DNA from: Cognaticolwellia mytili
GTDB lineage: Bacteria > Pseudomonadota > Gammaproteobacteria > Enterobacterales > Alteromonadaceae
Direction: 5' to 3'
Length of the DNA: 64,000 nt
Assembly (NCBI RefSeq): GCF_002104475.1
Contig: NZ_NBOF01000003.1
Coordinates: 434,001-498,000, forward strand
Shown here: piece by piece, positions 26,469 to 35,317 of the stretch
Layout of the letters: the number at the start of each line of letters is the position of its first letter
Numbering within the stretch: the stretch's first letter is position 1
Program-made: the position numbers and the translations under genes
The notes under the pieces: generated by a model
Databases searched by the model: none
Told to the model about the DNA's origin: nothing
The model's input: the letters and a program-made list of their open reading frames with translations, nothing else

Positions 26469-27392
26469 ATGTTAACCATAAGAAATTTATCTAAAACATA
26501 TGATAATGGCGTTCAAGCAATCAAGTCAGTTTCTCTAGATATAGAGCCAGGTTTATTCGGTTTGCTCGGTCCAAACGGTGCGGGTAAATCTTCATTAATG
26601 AGAACGATTGCTACTTTGCAACAACCTTCACACGGTCAAATAAGCTTCGATAATAAAGACATCATAGAAAACCCTAATATTATTCGGAACTGTTTAGGTT
26701 ATCTACCACAAGAATTTGGCGTATACCCGAAAGCTTCCTGTTACGACTTACTAAATCATTTAGCGCTTTTAAAAGGAATAACCGATAAAAATGAGCGTAA
26801 CAACCAAATTGAGCAGTTGCTTCATCAAACTAATTTATATGATGCGAGAAACAAAGATGTTAGTTCTTATTCCGGTGGCATGCGCCAACGATTTGGTATT
26901 GCGCAGGCATTGTTAGGTTCGCCTCGCTTGATTATTGTTGATGAACCAACTGCAGGTCTTGACCCACAAGAGCGTAACCGATTCCATAACTTGTTGTGTG
27001 AAATAAGTGAGAACATTGTTGTTATCTTATCTACACATATTGTTGAAGATGTTAGTCAGCTTTGCCCGAATATGGCTATCTTGGTGTCTGGTGAGGTACC
27101 GCTACAAGGTAAACCTGCAGATCTTATTAGTAATATTGAAGGTACCATCTGGAGCAAGATGATCAACAAAGATCAATTAGCGCATTATAAATCTCACTTT
27201 AATGTGATTTCTGAGCGTTTGATCACTGGAAAGACACAAATTAATGTGCAGAGTAACTTTCAACCAGAAATTGGCTTTGAGCCGGTACAAGCGAACTTAG
27301 AAGATGTTTACTTCTCTGTATTACATCAATTAGCTCGTGAAAAGAACAATGCCAAAGCGACTCCAACTACGTTAGGAGGCCAACATGCTTAA
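26469..27392 (+). CDS. ABC transporter ATPase (module 2)
   Basis: 307 residues from the second of two adjacent ATGs (26466 and 26469). The second sits better with the AAAGG site. It has Walker A GPNGAGKSSLMR, Q-loop YLPQEFGVYP, signature YSGGMRQRFGIAQALLGSP, Walker B LIIVDEPTAGLDPQERNRF and H-loop LSTHIVEDVSQL. It overlaps the fused permease/peptidase gene by 8 bp (27385-27392), so the two are translationally coupled. It is a close paralogue of the ATPase at 23077 and has a slightly longer, Thr/Ala-rich tail. Confidence 0.92.
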   Translation: MLTIRNLSKTYDNGVQAIKSVSLDIEPGLFGLLGPNGAGKSSLMRTIATLQQPSHGQISFDNKDIIENPNIIRNCLGYLPQEFGVYPKASCYDLLNHLALLKGITDKNERNNQIEQLLHQTNLYDARNKDVSSYSGGMRQRFGIAQALLGSPRLIIVDEPTAGLDPQERNRFHNLLCEISENIVVILSTHIVEDVSQLCPNMAILVSGEVPLQGKPADLISNIEGTIWSKMINKDQLAHYKSHFNVISERLITGKTQINVQSNFQPEIGFEPVQANLEDVYFSVLHQLAREKNNAKATPTTLGGQHA

Positions 27393-30300
27393 AGAGCTAA
27401 CACAATTTGAACTCAAGTATCACCTTAAACAAGGTAGCTTTTGGGCTGTAACCCTATGTTTTGTTTGGATGGCAGTGCTAATTACCTCTCAGCGTGGCTC
27501 TGCTTTGCTTTTCGCTAATTCAGCTTACGCTATTACGCAAACCATCTTATTTGTCTCTCCAAATATTATATTTGCGCTGTGTGTACTTGCTTCAGCAACA
27601 CTGATACGAGACAGTCAATATAAAATGGAGCCAATAATTTTCACTACGCCGATAGATAAGTTTCAATATCTAGCGAGTCGTTATTTAGGCGTTGTAACGG
27701 CCGCAATGATACTTTTTTTAATTGTCTTTATTGCCATGATGATAAGTTTACTGTTTTTAGATGAGCAATTAATTGGCCCCTTTCATCTAGGTAACTATGT
27801 TTTAGTTTACTGCACCTTCATTCTGCCGAGTATTTTACTATGCTCTTCGGTGGTATTTGCTACCGCAATGTTGTCTAAAAATACGATTACCGTTTATGTG
27901 GCGGGCATTGCTATTTATGTACTTTACATTTTAGTCTCTATTTTAGGTAATTCTCCAATGATGGCATCATCTAATACGCTGTTGAGTGATAGCTCTGGTT
28001 TTGCTGCATTATTAGAGCCTTACGGTTTAATCGCTTTTATGGAACAGTCTGCTTTTTGGACGAGTGAACAACGCAACGTTCTTACACCAGAGTTCTCTGG
28101 CAATCTACTTTTAAATCGTTTGCTATGGTTAGCGGCAAGTGCGGCTTTATTCGCATTCACCTATCATAAATTTACGTTTAGAGTGGTTAAAAAAGCAGAG
28201 AAAAAGTCTTCTGCATCAATTGGTAAAAAGATAAGCCAGACAAAAGTAACTCAGGTAAGGGCATATCAAGCAGTGGTTCCTCAGCAAGACTTTGAAAAGT
28301 TTAATATCGAAATTTGGTTTTCAAAATTCAAGTTGGAATACTTTACCGCGACCAAAAGTAAAACATTCATTATTTTATTACTGGTTACTATGGTTTTTAC
28401 TTTAGGTAACTTAATGGGCAATATTTTTGATGGCCCTATCAATAATGGTCAAGGTTTTTACCCTTTAACATCGATGATACTCGAGCTTTTAATGCAGCCT
28501 CTAACTGATATTGGCATGTTAGTCGCCATTTTTTATTCTGTGGAGTTATATTGGAATGAACGCACTGTAAATATCCATTCGCTCATTGATGTTACTCCAA
28601 CGAGAAACTTAACATTTTATTTAGCAAAGTTAAGCACCGTTATTATGATTTGCTTAACGTTAGTCACGAGTAGCGTGATCACTGCAATCGGTTTTCAGCT
28701 TTCTCAAGGCATATTCGATATTCAGCCTTGGTTGTATTTAATGTTGTATTATTACGTTGGAATACCCTTGCTTTTAGCCGCTTTCTTGGCACTTAGTTTA
28801 CAACGATTAGCTAAAAATAAAGCCTTAGGATTACTCTTTGCTATCGGTATTTTCATCTTGAGTGTTTTTGTGAAAAGCCTTGATTTGGATCACCCCTTAA
28901 CGATATTGGCATACCGCCCTGACTTTTTATTTTCTGATATGGCCGACACTATTTATCATGACGATGCTGTTCATTGGTATAACCTGTATTGGTTGTCTTT
29001 TGGCATTATCATTTCATTCTTAACCGTTAAGTTTTGGCAACGTGGTTCGTCAAATGTATCTCAAAAACTCTCACTGTTTGGTAAAGGGGTATTAAGCAGT
29101 ACTTTCGCTTTATTTTTACTCAGTGGCAGTTATGTCTTTTATCAAACTAATATCTTTAACGAATATTCATCGAAAGAGCAGACATTACAGATGATGGCGG
29201 ATTACGAAACTCAATACGCTAAGTTAGCTGAACAGCCTCAACCGACCGTAATTGATATTAATGTTGATGTAGATATTTATCCTGATGCACGTCGCTATCA
29301 AGCACAAGGGCGTTATATTATCCAGAACCAAACCGATAGTATTATTAGTGATGTTATGGTGTCTATATTTAAGCAAAGCCATATAGAGCAGACTATTAGT
29401 TTCAATGAGGCAGAGCTTGCACGTTATGATGAAAAATATCAAAGCTACTTTTTTCGATTAAACAAACCGATGAAAGCAGGTGAGAAAAGGACACTTAATT
29501 TTAACTTTTCGGTTAGCCATAATGCCTTTGCTGAGCTTGATGGTGAGCACTACGTGACTAAAGGCGGGGCATATATTGAACTGGAAGATATTATGCCGCA
29601 ATTCGGATATGACATGCGTTATGTTATTGATGATGAAGAAGAAAGAGTGAAAAGAGGTTTGCCTCTCGTCAAACTTACTATGCCTACATTTGATATCAAA
29701 AAGGTCAGTGAAGATTGGGTTAATTTTGAAACAACAGTGTCTACCAATAAAATTCAACGAGTGGTTACCGTTGGTCGCTTACAAAGCATGTGGTCGAAAG
29801 GCGATAGAAATTTCTTCCACTATAAAAGCGATAATAAAGTACAGCGTCAATTAGCGTACACCTCTGCAGAGTTTGAGCGGGTTAGTGAATCATACAATGG
29901 TATTGAAATTAATTTATTTCATAGCCCTGAGCATGATCAAGATAACCATTTTACACTAGAAGCGCTTAAACAAACGATGGACTACTTTAGCGAGAACTTT
30001 GGCGCTTATCGCGCAAACCAATTTACTATTGTAGAGTTACCTTATTTTTCTAGTGCTCAATCATTCGGTAGTGCACAGCCAGATATGTACCTTGGTGTAG
30101 AAAATCGCTTTTTCAATCTCGACAATCGGAATGTCGATATTTCTGAGTTTAACCCTTTGTTACGGGGTGTTTCTCATGAGTTCTCTCATCAATATTGGGG
30201 AGGGTATATCGATCCAAATTATGTTGGAGGTTATGCCTTATTAACAGAAACGTTAAGTAAGTATAGTGAGCTAGTGCTCGCCAGAAAGGTTTATGGTGAG

Positions 30301-30954
30301 TATTCAACTAACCTTGAAGTTCATCTGTCACTTGACCGTTATTTACGTACTAGACCATATAGCAACAATATAGAAAAACCCCTATTTTCAACAGGAATGG
30401 AACCGCATATCTATTATGCGAAAGGAAAACAAACAATGCATGCTTTACTGGATTTATTGGGTGAAGAGAAAATAAATAAAGCATTGCGAGGGTTATTAAA
30501 GAATCATGGTTACCCGAGTAAACCAACATCACTCGATTTATTGAATGAGTTTTATTTAGTGTCAGACGATAACCAAAAAGTGATGATTGATGATTTATTC
30601 AAACGCGTGGTTTTTCATGATTTTGCATTACACAGTGCTAAAAGTGTTCAACTAGCTAATGGTTTGTATGAAATTGAAATTGATATCAGTACCCTAAAAT
30701 TGGTGTTAGATCCGCAATCTAATACAGAGCAAAAAGAAGCGATTAACGACAGCTTAGATATTGCTTTGTACGAAGGCTTTCCGGAAGTGGACAATGCCAA
30801 TATGTTACAGAATCAAAAAGTAACATTTAATAAAGATCGCACTTCGATTACCTTACAGACTAAAGCGAAACCCAGTCATGTCAGTATTGATCCTAATCGG
30901 TTCCGTATCGATAGAAACCTTGTCGATAATGTTTTAACCGTCGAGTATCAATAA
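27385..30954 (+). CDS. ABC permease fused to M1-family metallopeptidase (module 2)
   Basis: 1189 residues with the same plan as module 1: two blocks of membrane helices in the first ~570 residues, a linker with KKAEKKSSASIGKK, a helix near 570-590, then a large soluble domain with the zinc motif HEFSHQYWGG and Glu in LTETLSKYSEL at the same distance as in module 1. IYYAKGK matches the M1 tyrosine region. The upstream substrate-binding segment differs: QSFGSAQPDMYLGVENRFF replaces the SENIG region of module 1. Outside the motifs the two copies are clearly diverged, so this is an old duplication or two separate acquisitions. Confidence 0.85.
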   Translation: MLKELTQFELKYHLKQGSFWAVTLCFVWMAVLITSQRGSALLFANSAYAITQTILFVSPNIIFALCVLASATLIRDSQYKMEPIIFTTPIDKFQYLASRYLGVVTAAMILFLIVFIAMMISLLFLDEQLIGPFHLGNYVLVYCTFILPSILLCSSVVFATAMLSKNTITVYVAGIAIYVLYILVSILGNSPMMASSNTLLSDSSGFAALLEPYGLIAFMEQSAFWTSEQRNVLTPEFSGNLLLNRLLWLAASAALFAFTYHKFTFRVVKKAEKKSSASIGKKISQTKVTQVRAYQAVVPQQDFEKFNIEIWFSKFKLEYFTATKSKTFIILLLVTMVFTLGNLMGNIFDGPINNGQGFYPLTSMILELLMQPLTDIGMLVAIFYSVELYWNERTVNIHSLIDVTPTRNLTFYLAKLSTVIMICLTLVTSSVITAIGFQLSQGIFDIQPWLYLMLYYYVGIPLLLAAFLALSLQRLAKNKALGLLFAIGIFILSVFVKSLDLDHPLTILAYRPDFLFSDMADTIYHDDAVHWYNLYWLSFGIIISFLTVKFWQRGSSNVSQKLSLFGKGVLSSTFALFLLSGSYVFYQTNIFNEYSSKEQTLQMMADYETQYAKLAEQPQPTVIDINVDVDIYPDARRYQAQGRYIIQNQTDSIISDVMVSIFKQSHIEQTISFNEAELARYDEKYQSYFFRLNKPMKAGEKRTLNFNFSVSHNAFAELDGEHYVTKGGAYIELEDIMPQFGYDMRYVIDDEEERVKRGLPLVKLTMPTFDIKKVSEDWVNFETTVSTNKIQRVVTVGRLQSMWSKGDRNFFHYKSDNKVQRQLAYTSAEFERVSESYNGIEINLFHSPEHDQDNHFTLEALKQTMDYFSENFGAYRANQFTIVELPYFSSAQSFGSAQPDMYLGVENRFFNLDNRNVDISEFNPLLRGVSHEFSHQYWGGYIDPNYVGGYALLTETLSKYSELVLARKVYGEYSTNLEVHLSLDRYLRTRPYSNNIEKPLFSTGMEPHIYYAKGKQTMHALLDLLGEEKINKALRGLLKNHGYPSKPTSLDLLNEFYLVSDDNQKVMIDDLFKRVVFHDFALHSAKSVQLANGLYEIEIDISTLKLVLDPQSNTEQKEAINDSLDIALYEGFPEVDNANMLQNQKVTFNKDRTSITLQTKAKPSHVSIDPNRFRIDRNLVDNVLTVEYQ

Positions 30955-31012
30955 GCTAAATTTCAAAATGTAACTTATTGATTTAAAAGCATCCCTATAG
31001 TGATTTTGAAGC

Positions 31013-31040
31013 CTCTGTAAAGACCTAAACCTTTACAGAG
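31013..31040 (+). terminator. Hairpin after module 2 (possible terminator)
   Basis: CTCTGTAAAG (31013-31022) pairs perfectly with CTTTACAGAG (31031-31040) around an 8-nt loop, 59 bp after the stop. There is no strong T run, so Rho-independent action is uncertain. Confidence 0.5.
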
Positions 31041-31114
31041 ACTCCTGTTACTTGTTCCATTCTCTATAATAGGAATTAATATAAAGTATATTAAACGATT
31101 GTGTTTTTTTATGG

Positions 31115-31972
31115 TTGACAGTGATTGTGTTTAACGTCAACGCGCAAACACTCGAAGATGCGAAAAAAGCATATTTTCATCGTGATTATCAGCGAGCAAA
31201 AGCAATTATCATTGATCTGAACGCAAATCAGGCTGACAATAAACTAATAATGTCTGAGTTAGCAATGTTAACAATAGCAGCTGATATACGTAGTAACGCT
31301 GATGGAGCCGATGATGATTTGGAGGCTTTGCTTGCAAGCCAGCCTAATAATGAAAATTTTCATTATTAGGCTGGAATATTGTGGTATCACTATGCAAAAA
31401 ATTCGTCAATATTCAGTAAAATGTCAATTTATAAAAAACATGTCATTGCTAACATTAAAATGACGAAACTAGCGCATTAAAATTAACGTTATCAATATGT
31501 TGCGGCAAACGCTTATGATCAACCTTCAATGATAGGCGGTGATAGTGATAAGCAAAAGCCAATTGTTGATAAACTCATGGTAAACAACTCCGTATTCGCA
31601 CAAATGGCGATGATGGATTATCTACAAAATACGCGAGATAAAATAAATGGTTTTTCTTTGATCAAGCAAGTTTCAATAACATTTAAAGATAATATTGAAG
31701 TACTCGAAAGGGCAGCTCAATTACTGTGGGCATTTGACGAAAAAGAACAGGCAGGGGCATTATTTAGTGCTGCTTGTTTGCTACCTCCAGGAGAATTTTA
31801 AGCTTATGAAAAGTGGGGTGATACTTGTATATTAAGTGCATATTTTGCCGTTGATGGTGTCATCCAAAAAGAAACAGGATTTATCTCTATTCAGCGGGTC
31901 ATTAACTTTACTGATGTTAATGATAAAGAATCAAAATATGCTTTGTCGCTTAGAAAAAAATTATTGCCATAG
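31115..31972 (+). pseudogene. TPR-like secreted protein gene with four in-frame stops
   Basis: One frame runs from 31115 to the stop at 31970-31972 (285 codons), broken only by TAG 31367, TAA 31478, TAA 31484 and TAA 31799, with no frameshift inside. It begins after a signal-like stretch (LTVIVFNVNAQ) with LEDAKKAYFHRDYQRAKAII, which looks like a TPR-type helix pair. Later segments GILWYHYAKNSSIFSKMSIY, RYQYVAANAYD, ERAAQLLWAFDEKEQAGALF and AYEKWGDTCILSAYFAVDG continue the same protein. No good start codon exists. ATA at 31081 begins a signal-like KYIKRLCFF in another frame, separated by a T-run, suggesting a lost ATG plus slippage. It may be a module 2 companion. Confidence 0.8.
31339..31374. 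repeat. Perfect 36-bp palindrome inside the TPR pseudogene
   Basis: CCAGCCTAATAATGAAAA (31339-31356) is the exact reverse complement of 31357-31374, with no spacer. Its right arm contains the TAG that first breaks the pseudogene frame. Perfect palindromes of this sort can arise by correction of a quasi-palindrome through strand switching. Confidence 0.9.
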
Positions 31973-32157
31973 CCGTTTTTTAGGATAATCTGTTTTTACT
32001 GAGATGCAATTTCATTGGGAAATATTTTTTAGACCATTTTATTGAACATTAAAATGAGTAACCACTTACTTTTCGTGTAAAAATTACAATACTCTTTTAT
32101 TACGTATGGTAAAGTTGAGAGCAATTTGAAACAAATTTTAGTGATTTACTCTTTATC

Positions 32158-32937
32158 ATGACGACTGAAAAATTATTAGCGCCCATACAATCATTCCTAA
32201 AATGCGAAACACCACAAGCGTGGATTGATGAAGCTGTTAAGAAGAAAAACTTACCAATCATATTAATTGATCACTTAATATGCGAACTAAAAGCAGCGCA
32301 ATCAGCAATGTTTTTAATTCGTAAATATGTTGTTGATAAAGCAAGCGGTGATGTGCTTCTTGCATGGCTACAGCCATTTGAAACGCTTATTTATAAGCGT
32401 GAAGGTGATTGGCGTACGCTTGCTGCAAAAAATAAATTAACTAAATCAGTCATTCCAAAAGCTGATTCGTCTTATGGCCAAAGCCTAATTGATAAAATGG
32501 TCTTGCTGATCAAGGAAGAGTTACATCACTTTTATCAGGTATTAGAGATAATGGATGAATACGGTATTGAGTATCGCAGTATTACACCATGCCGTTATGC
32601 AAAAGGGCTATTGAGACAGGTGAAAACATTTGAGCCTGATGCACTTATCGATAAATTAATTGTTGGCGCTTATATCGAAGCGAGATCTTGCGAACGCTTT
32701 GCTAAACTTGCGCCACATGTTGATAAACGCTTAGGTGATTTTTATATTTCGTTATTGCGCTCAGAAGCACGTCATTATCAAGATTACTTAACGTTAGCAA
32801 AAGAAATTGCCGGTCCAGAGCAAGCTGAAAAAGTCGATAACCGAATTGCTCATTTTGCAGAAGTTGAAGCAAAATTAATGACTAGCCCTGATAACGATTT
32901 TAAATTTCATAGTGGTGTACCGACGAACATAAGTTAA
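32158..32937 (+). CDS. miaE: tRNA-(ms2io6A)-hydroxylase MiaE
   Basis: 259 residues with a ferritin-like diiron fold. Candidate iron ligands are seen in ELKAAQSA, KEELHHFYQV (ExxH), YIEARSCERF and SEARHYQDYL (ExxH), in the usual four-helix order. MiaE hydroxylates the isopentenyl group of ms2i6A37 in tRNAs that read UNN codons. The substrate would include the tRNA-Phe (GAA) encoded at 14517. The length equals the family norm. A broken 5' copy of the same gene lies 7.5 kb upstream at 24617. No clear ribosome site is seen before the ATG. It is monocistronic. Confidence 0.93.
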   Translation: MTTEKLLAPIQSFLKCETPQAWIDEAVKKKNLPIILIDHLICELKAAQSAMFLIRKYVVDKASGDVLLAWLQPFETLIYKREGDWRTLAAKNKLTKSVIPKADSSYGQSLIDKMVLLIKEELHHFYQVLEIMDEYGIEYRSITPCRYAKGLLRQVKTFEPDALIDKLIVGAYIEARSCERFAKLAPHVDKRLGDFYISLLRSEARHYQDYLTLAKEIAGPEQAEKVDNRIAHFAEVEAKLMTSPDNDFKFHSGVPTNIS

Positions 32938-33097
32938 GAATACAGCAATCTGTCCAACTAACGTTTTAGGTAACAAATTATGAATATTGGTGCTTACAAT
33001 TTTTAATTACAACTATAAATCGCTACTATGCGAACAGGCGTTATTAATACGCGTTCTATTCACATAAGAATTACTATAATAATAAGGAAAATATAGC

Positions 33098-34984
33098 ATG
33101 CGTTCTATGATTGCACTGGTTGGAGCTGTGGCCTGTTTATCTGCCTGCCAACCGAATAGCTCAACACCTACTTCAACCACACAACCTTCTGTAGCTGAAG
33201 CGTCAGTAACTCAAACGGCTCAGAAAAATAAACTAAGTGAATCACAACGCTTAAATGAATGGTTTGCAATTAAATATGAAGAGCAATTGCAAAGTAGCCC
33301 TATCATGTTGACGTTTTTAGGGCGTAAAGAAAAATACGACCAAATGAACGATATGTCAGAAGCATTTGAAAAAAAGCATTTAGCATGGCAAGCAAAAACA
33401 GTTGAAGAGTTAAAGTCTAGCTTTGATTACAACAAGCTAACCGCTGAAGCGAAAATTTCATACGATATTTGGGTTTATCAAAATGAAAAGGACCAAGCCG
33501 GTCAAGCGTTTAACAAAAACGGCTATATTTTTACGCAGTTTAATGGTATTCAAGCGTTTGCCGCGCAATTTTTAATTAACTTTCACCGTGTTGATGAGTT
33601 AAGTGATATGCAAGCGTACATTAAGCGTATTGGCGGTGTAAGTACTGCAATTGACCAATTATTAGTACGCGCAAAAGAAAATGCTGAAGCGGGTACTCGT
33701 CCACCTAAATTTGCTTATGAAGGTGTAATTGAACAGTCTAATAACTTGATTTCCGGCCTGCCATTTTCAACAGCTGAAGATGCAACAGACTCACCGCTTT
33801 GGATGGACGTACAAAGAAAAATCAAAGGTTTAGTTGATGCTGAAAAAATTACTGCAGAGCAAGCTAAAACGTTAAAAGCAGAGGCAAAAGCACAACTACT
33901 TAAGGCATTTTTGCCTAGTTACCAAGCACTAATTGCTTGGTTTGAAAGTGATATTGTAAATACTGTTAGCAACCCTACAGGTGTTTCTACGCAAAACAAT
34001 GGTAAAGCTTTCTATGACCATATGATCGGTGTTTCAACAACGACTGATTTGTCAGCCGTTGAAATTCATGAAATTGGCTTACAAGAAGTTGCTCGTATCA
34101 CCAATGAAATGATCGCGATTAAAGAGCGCGTTGGTTTTGAAGGTGATTTACAAGCATTCTTCAATTTTATTAAAACCGATGAGCAATTCTTTTATCCAAA
34201 TACTGATGAAGGCCGTGAAGGTTATATTACTGACACTGACGCATACCTAAGTGTTATCAATAAACTACTACCAGAATATTTTGGTATTTTACCAAAAGCT
34301 GATTTAGTGGTTAAACGTGTTGAAGCATTCAGAGAGCAAGACGGTGCGGCGCAACACTACAACCCTGGTACGCCAGATGGTAGTCGTCCAGGTGTTTATT
34401 ATGCACATTTATCTGATATGTCATCAATGCCAAAAAATGAAATGGAAGGTGTTGCTTACCATGAAGGTAACCCTGGGCATCATATGCAAATATCAATTGC
34501 GCAAGAGCTAACCTCAGTACCGCAATTTAGAACGCAAGCAAGTTTTACGGCTTATAGTGAAGGTTGGGGCTTATATGCAGAACTATTGGCAAAAGAAATG
34601 GGCGCATATGAAAATGACTTTTCTGACTTTGGCCGTTTAGTGAATGAAATGTGGCGTGCTGTACGTTTGGTTGTTGATACTGGCTTACACACAAAAGGTT
34701 GGACTGAAGAGCAAGCTATTGCTTATTTTAAAGAAAAAACCCCGATTGCAGAAGAAGCTATTATTTCTGAAGTACGTCGTTACTTAGTATTACCTGGTCA
34801 AGCAACTTCATACAAAATTGGTATGTTAAAAATTATTGAGCTGCGCGAAAATGCTAAAAAAGCACTTGGTGACCGTTTCGATATTAGAGGCTTCCACGAT
34901 ACTATTTTAGGTGGTGGTGCAATGCCATTAGCCATTCTAGAACGTCGCGTTAACGACTGGGTTAATAGCGAAATGGCTAAATAA
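33098..34984 (+). CDS. DUF885 lipoprotein, probable metallopeptidase-like
   Basis: 628 residues. The lipoprotein signal reads MRSMIALVGAVACLSACQPN (lipobox LSAC). A Ser/Thr-rich linker (NSSTPTSTTQPS) leads to the DUF885 domain. The conserved C-terminal block has EGVAYHEGNPGHHMQISIAQ, giving the His-Glu and His-His pattern of the family, then FTAYSEGWGLYAELL and EVRRYLVLPGQATSYKIGML. DUF885 proteins are thought to be zinc-peptidase-like; the exact activity is unproven. It is probably anchored at the periplasmic face of a membrane. AAGGAAA lies upstream of the ATG, and a strong terminator follows. Confidence 0.88.
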   Translation: MRSMIALVGAVACLSACQPNSSTPTSTTQPSVAEASVTQTAQKNKLSESQRLNEWFAIKYEEQLQSSPIMLTFLGRKEKYDQMNDMSEAFEKKHLAWQAKTVEELKSSFDYNKLTAEAKISYDIWVYQNEKDQAGQAFNKNGYIFTQFNGIQAFAAQFLINFHRVDELSDMQAYIKRIGGVSTAIDQLLVRAKENAEAGTRPPKFAYEGVIEQSNNLISGLPFSTAEDATDSPLWMDVQRKIKGLVDAEKITAEQAKTLKAEAKAQLLKAFLPSYQALIAWFESDIVNTVSNPTGVSTQNNGKAFYDHMIGVSTTTDLSAVEIHEIGLQEVARITNEMIAIKERVGFEGDLQAFFNFIKTDEQFFYPNTDEGREGYITDTDAYLSVINKLLPEYFGILPKADLVVKRVEAFREQDGAAQHYNPGTPDGSRPGVYYAHLSDMSSMPKNEMEGVAYHEGNPGHHMQISIAQELTSVPQFRTQASFTAYSEGWGLYAELLAKEMGAYENDFSDFGRLVNEMWRAVRLVVDTGLHTKGWTEEQAIAYFKEKTPIAEEAIISEVRRYLVLPGQATSYKIGMLKIIELRENAKKALGDRFDIRGFHDTILGGGAMPLAILERRVNDWVNSEMAK

Positions 34985-35010
34985 CTTATTTATTTGGTAA
35001 AGCGATCAAT

Positions 35011-35041
35011 AAAACGCCTAAGCAAATGCTTAGGCGTTTTT
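35011..35041 (+). terminator. Terminator after the DUF885 gene
   Basis: AAAACGCCTAAGCA (35011-35024) pairs with TGCTTAGGCGTTTT (35027-35040), a 14-bp perfect stem followed by T. A flanking A run lets it work in both directions. Confidence 0.92.
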
Positions 35042-35106
35042 GTATTCAGGAAGAATAGTATATGGCGCTCACATGGACGTGAAAAAATGAAGATATTCAG
35101 AGCAGT

Positions 35107-35311
35107 AAATAACCTGAACTCGGGATAAGCCATTCCACACAGCAACGCTATTTTAGCGGCTCTCCGCGTTATTTCCACGACCAATAGCACGCTATTGGAT
35201 ACGTGAAAATGCCTTGATAACCACTAAACTATCATTACTGTGCACAGAGATTAACTTATCGAAATGATTTCAATTAGTTATGAAATTCATTATCCCGAGT
35301 TCAGGTTAAAT
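35107..35311. mobile_element. MITE-like element, 197 bp, 18-bp terminal inverted repeats
   Basis: AACCTGAACTCGGGATAA (35111-35128) recurs exactly inverted at 35290-35307. The pair is flanked by AAAT on both sides (35107-35110 and 35308-35311), a likely 4-bp target duplication. The inside holds an imperfect hairpin centred on CCAATAGC-AC-GCTATTGG (35181-35198) with further pairing outside it. No transposase is encoded. The size, ends, duplication and internal hairpin fit a non-autonomous element mobilised by a related insertion sequence. It sits in the gap between the DUF885 terminator and the lpxH stop and breaks no gene. I cannot name the parent family. Confidence 0.82.
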
Positions 35312-35317
35312 AGACTT

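Noticed and set aside
34990-35190. 66-codon minus-strand open frame running into the MITE-like element
   Set aside because: It spans a terminator and one end of the element; this is chance coding across unrelated sequence.
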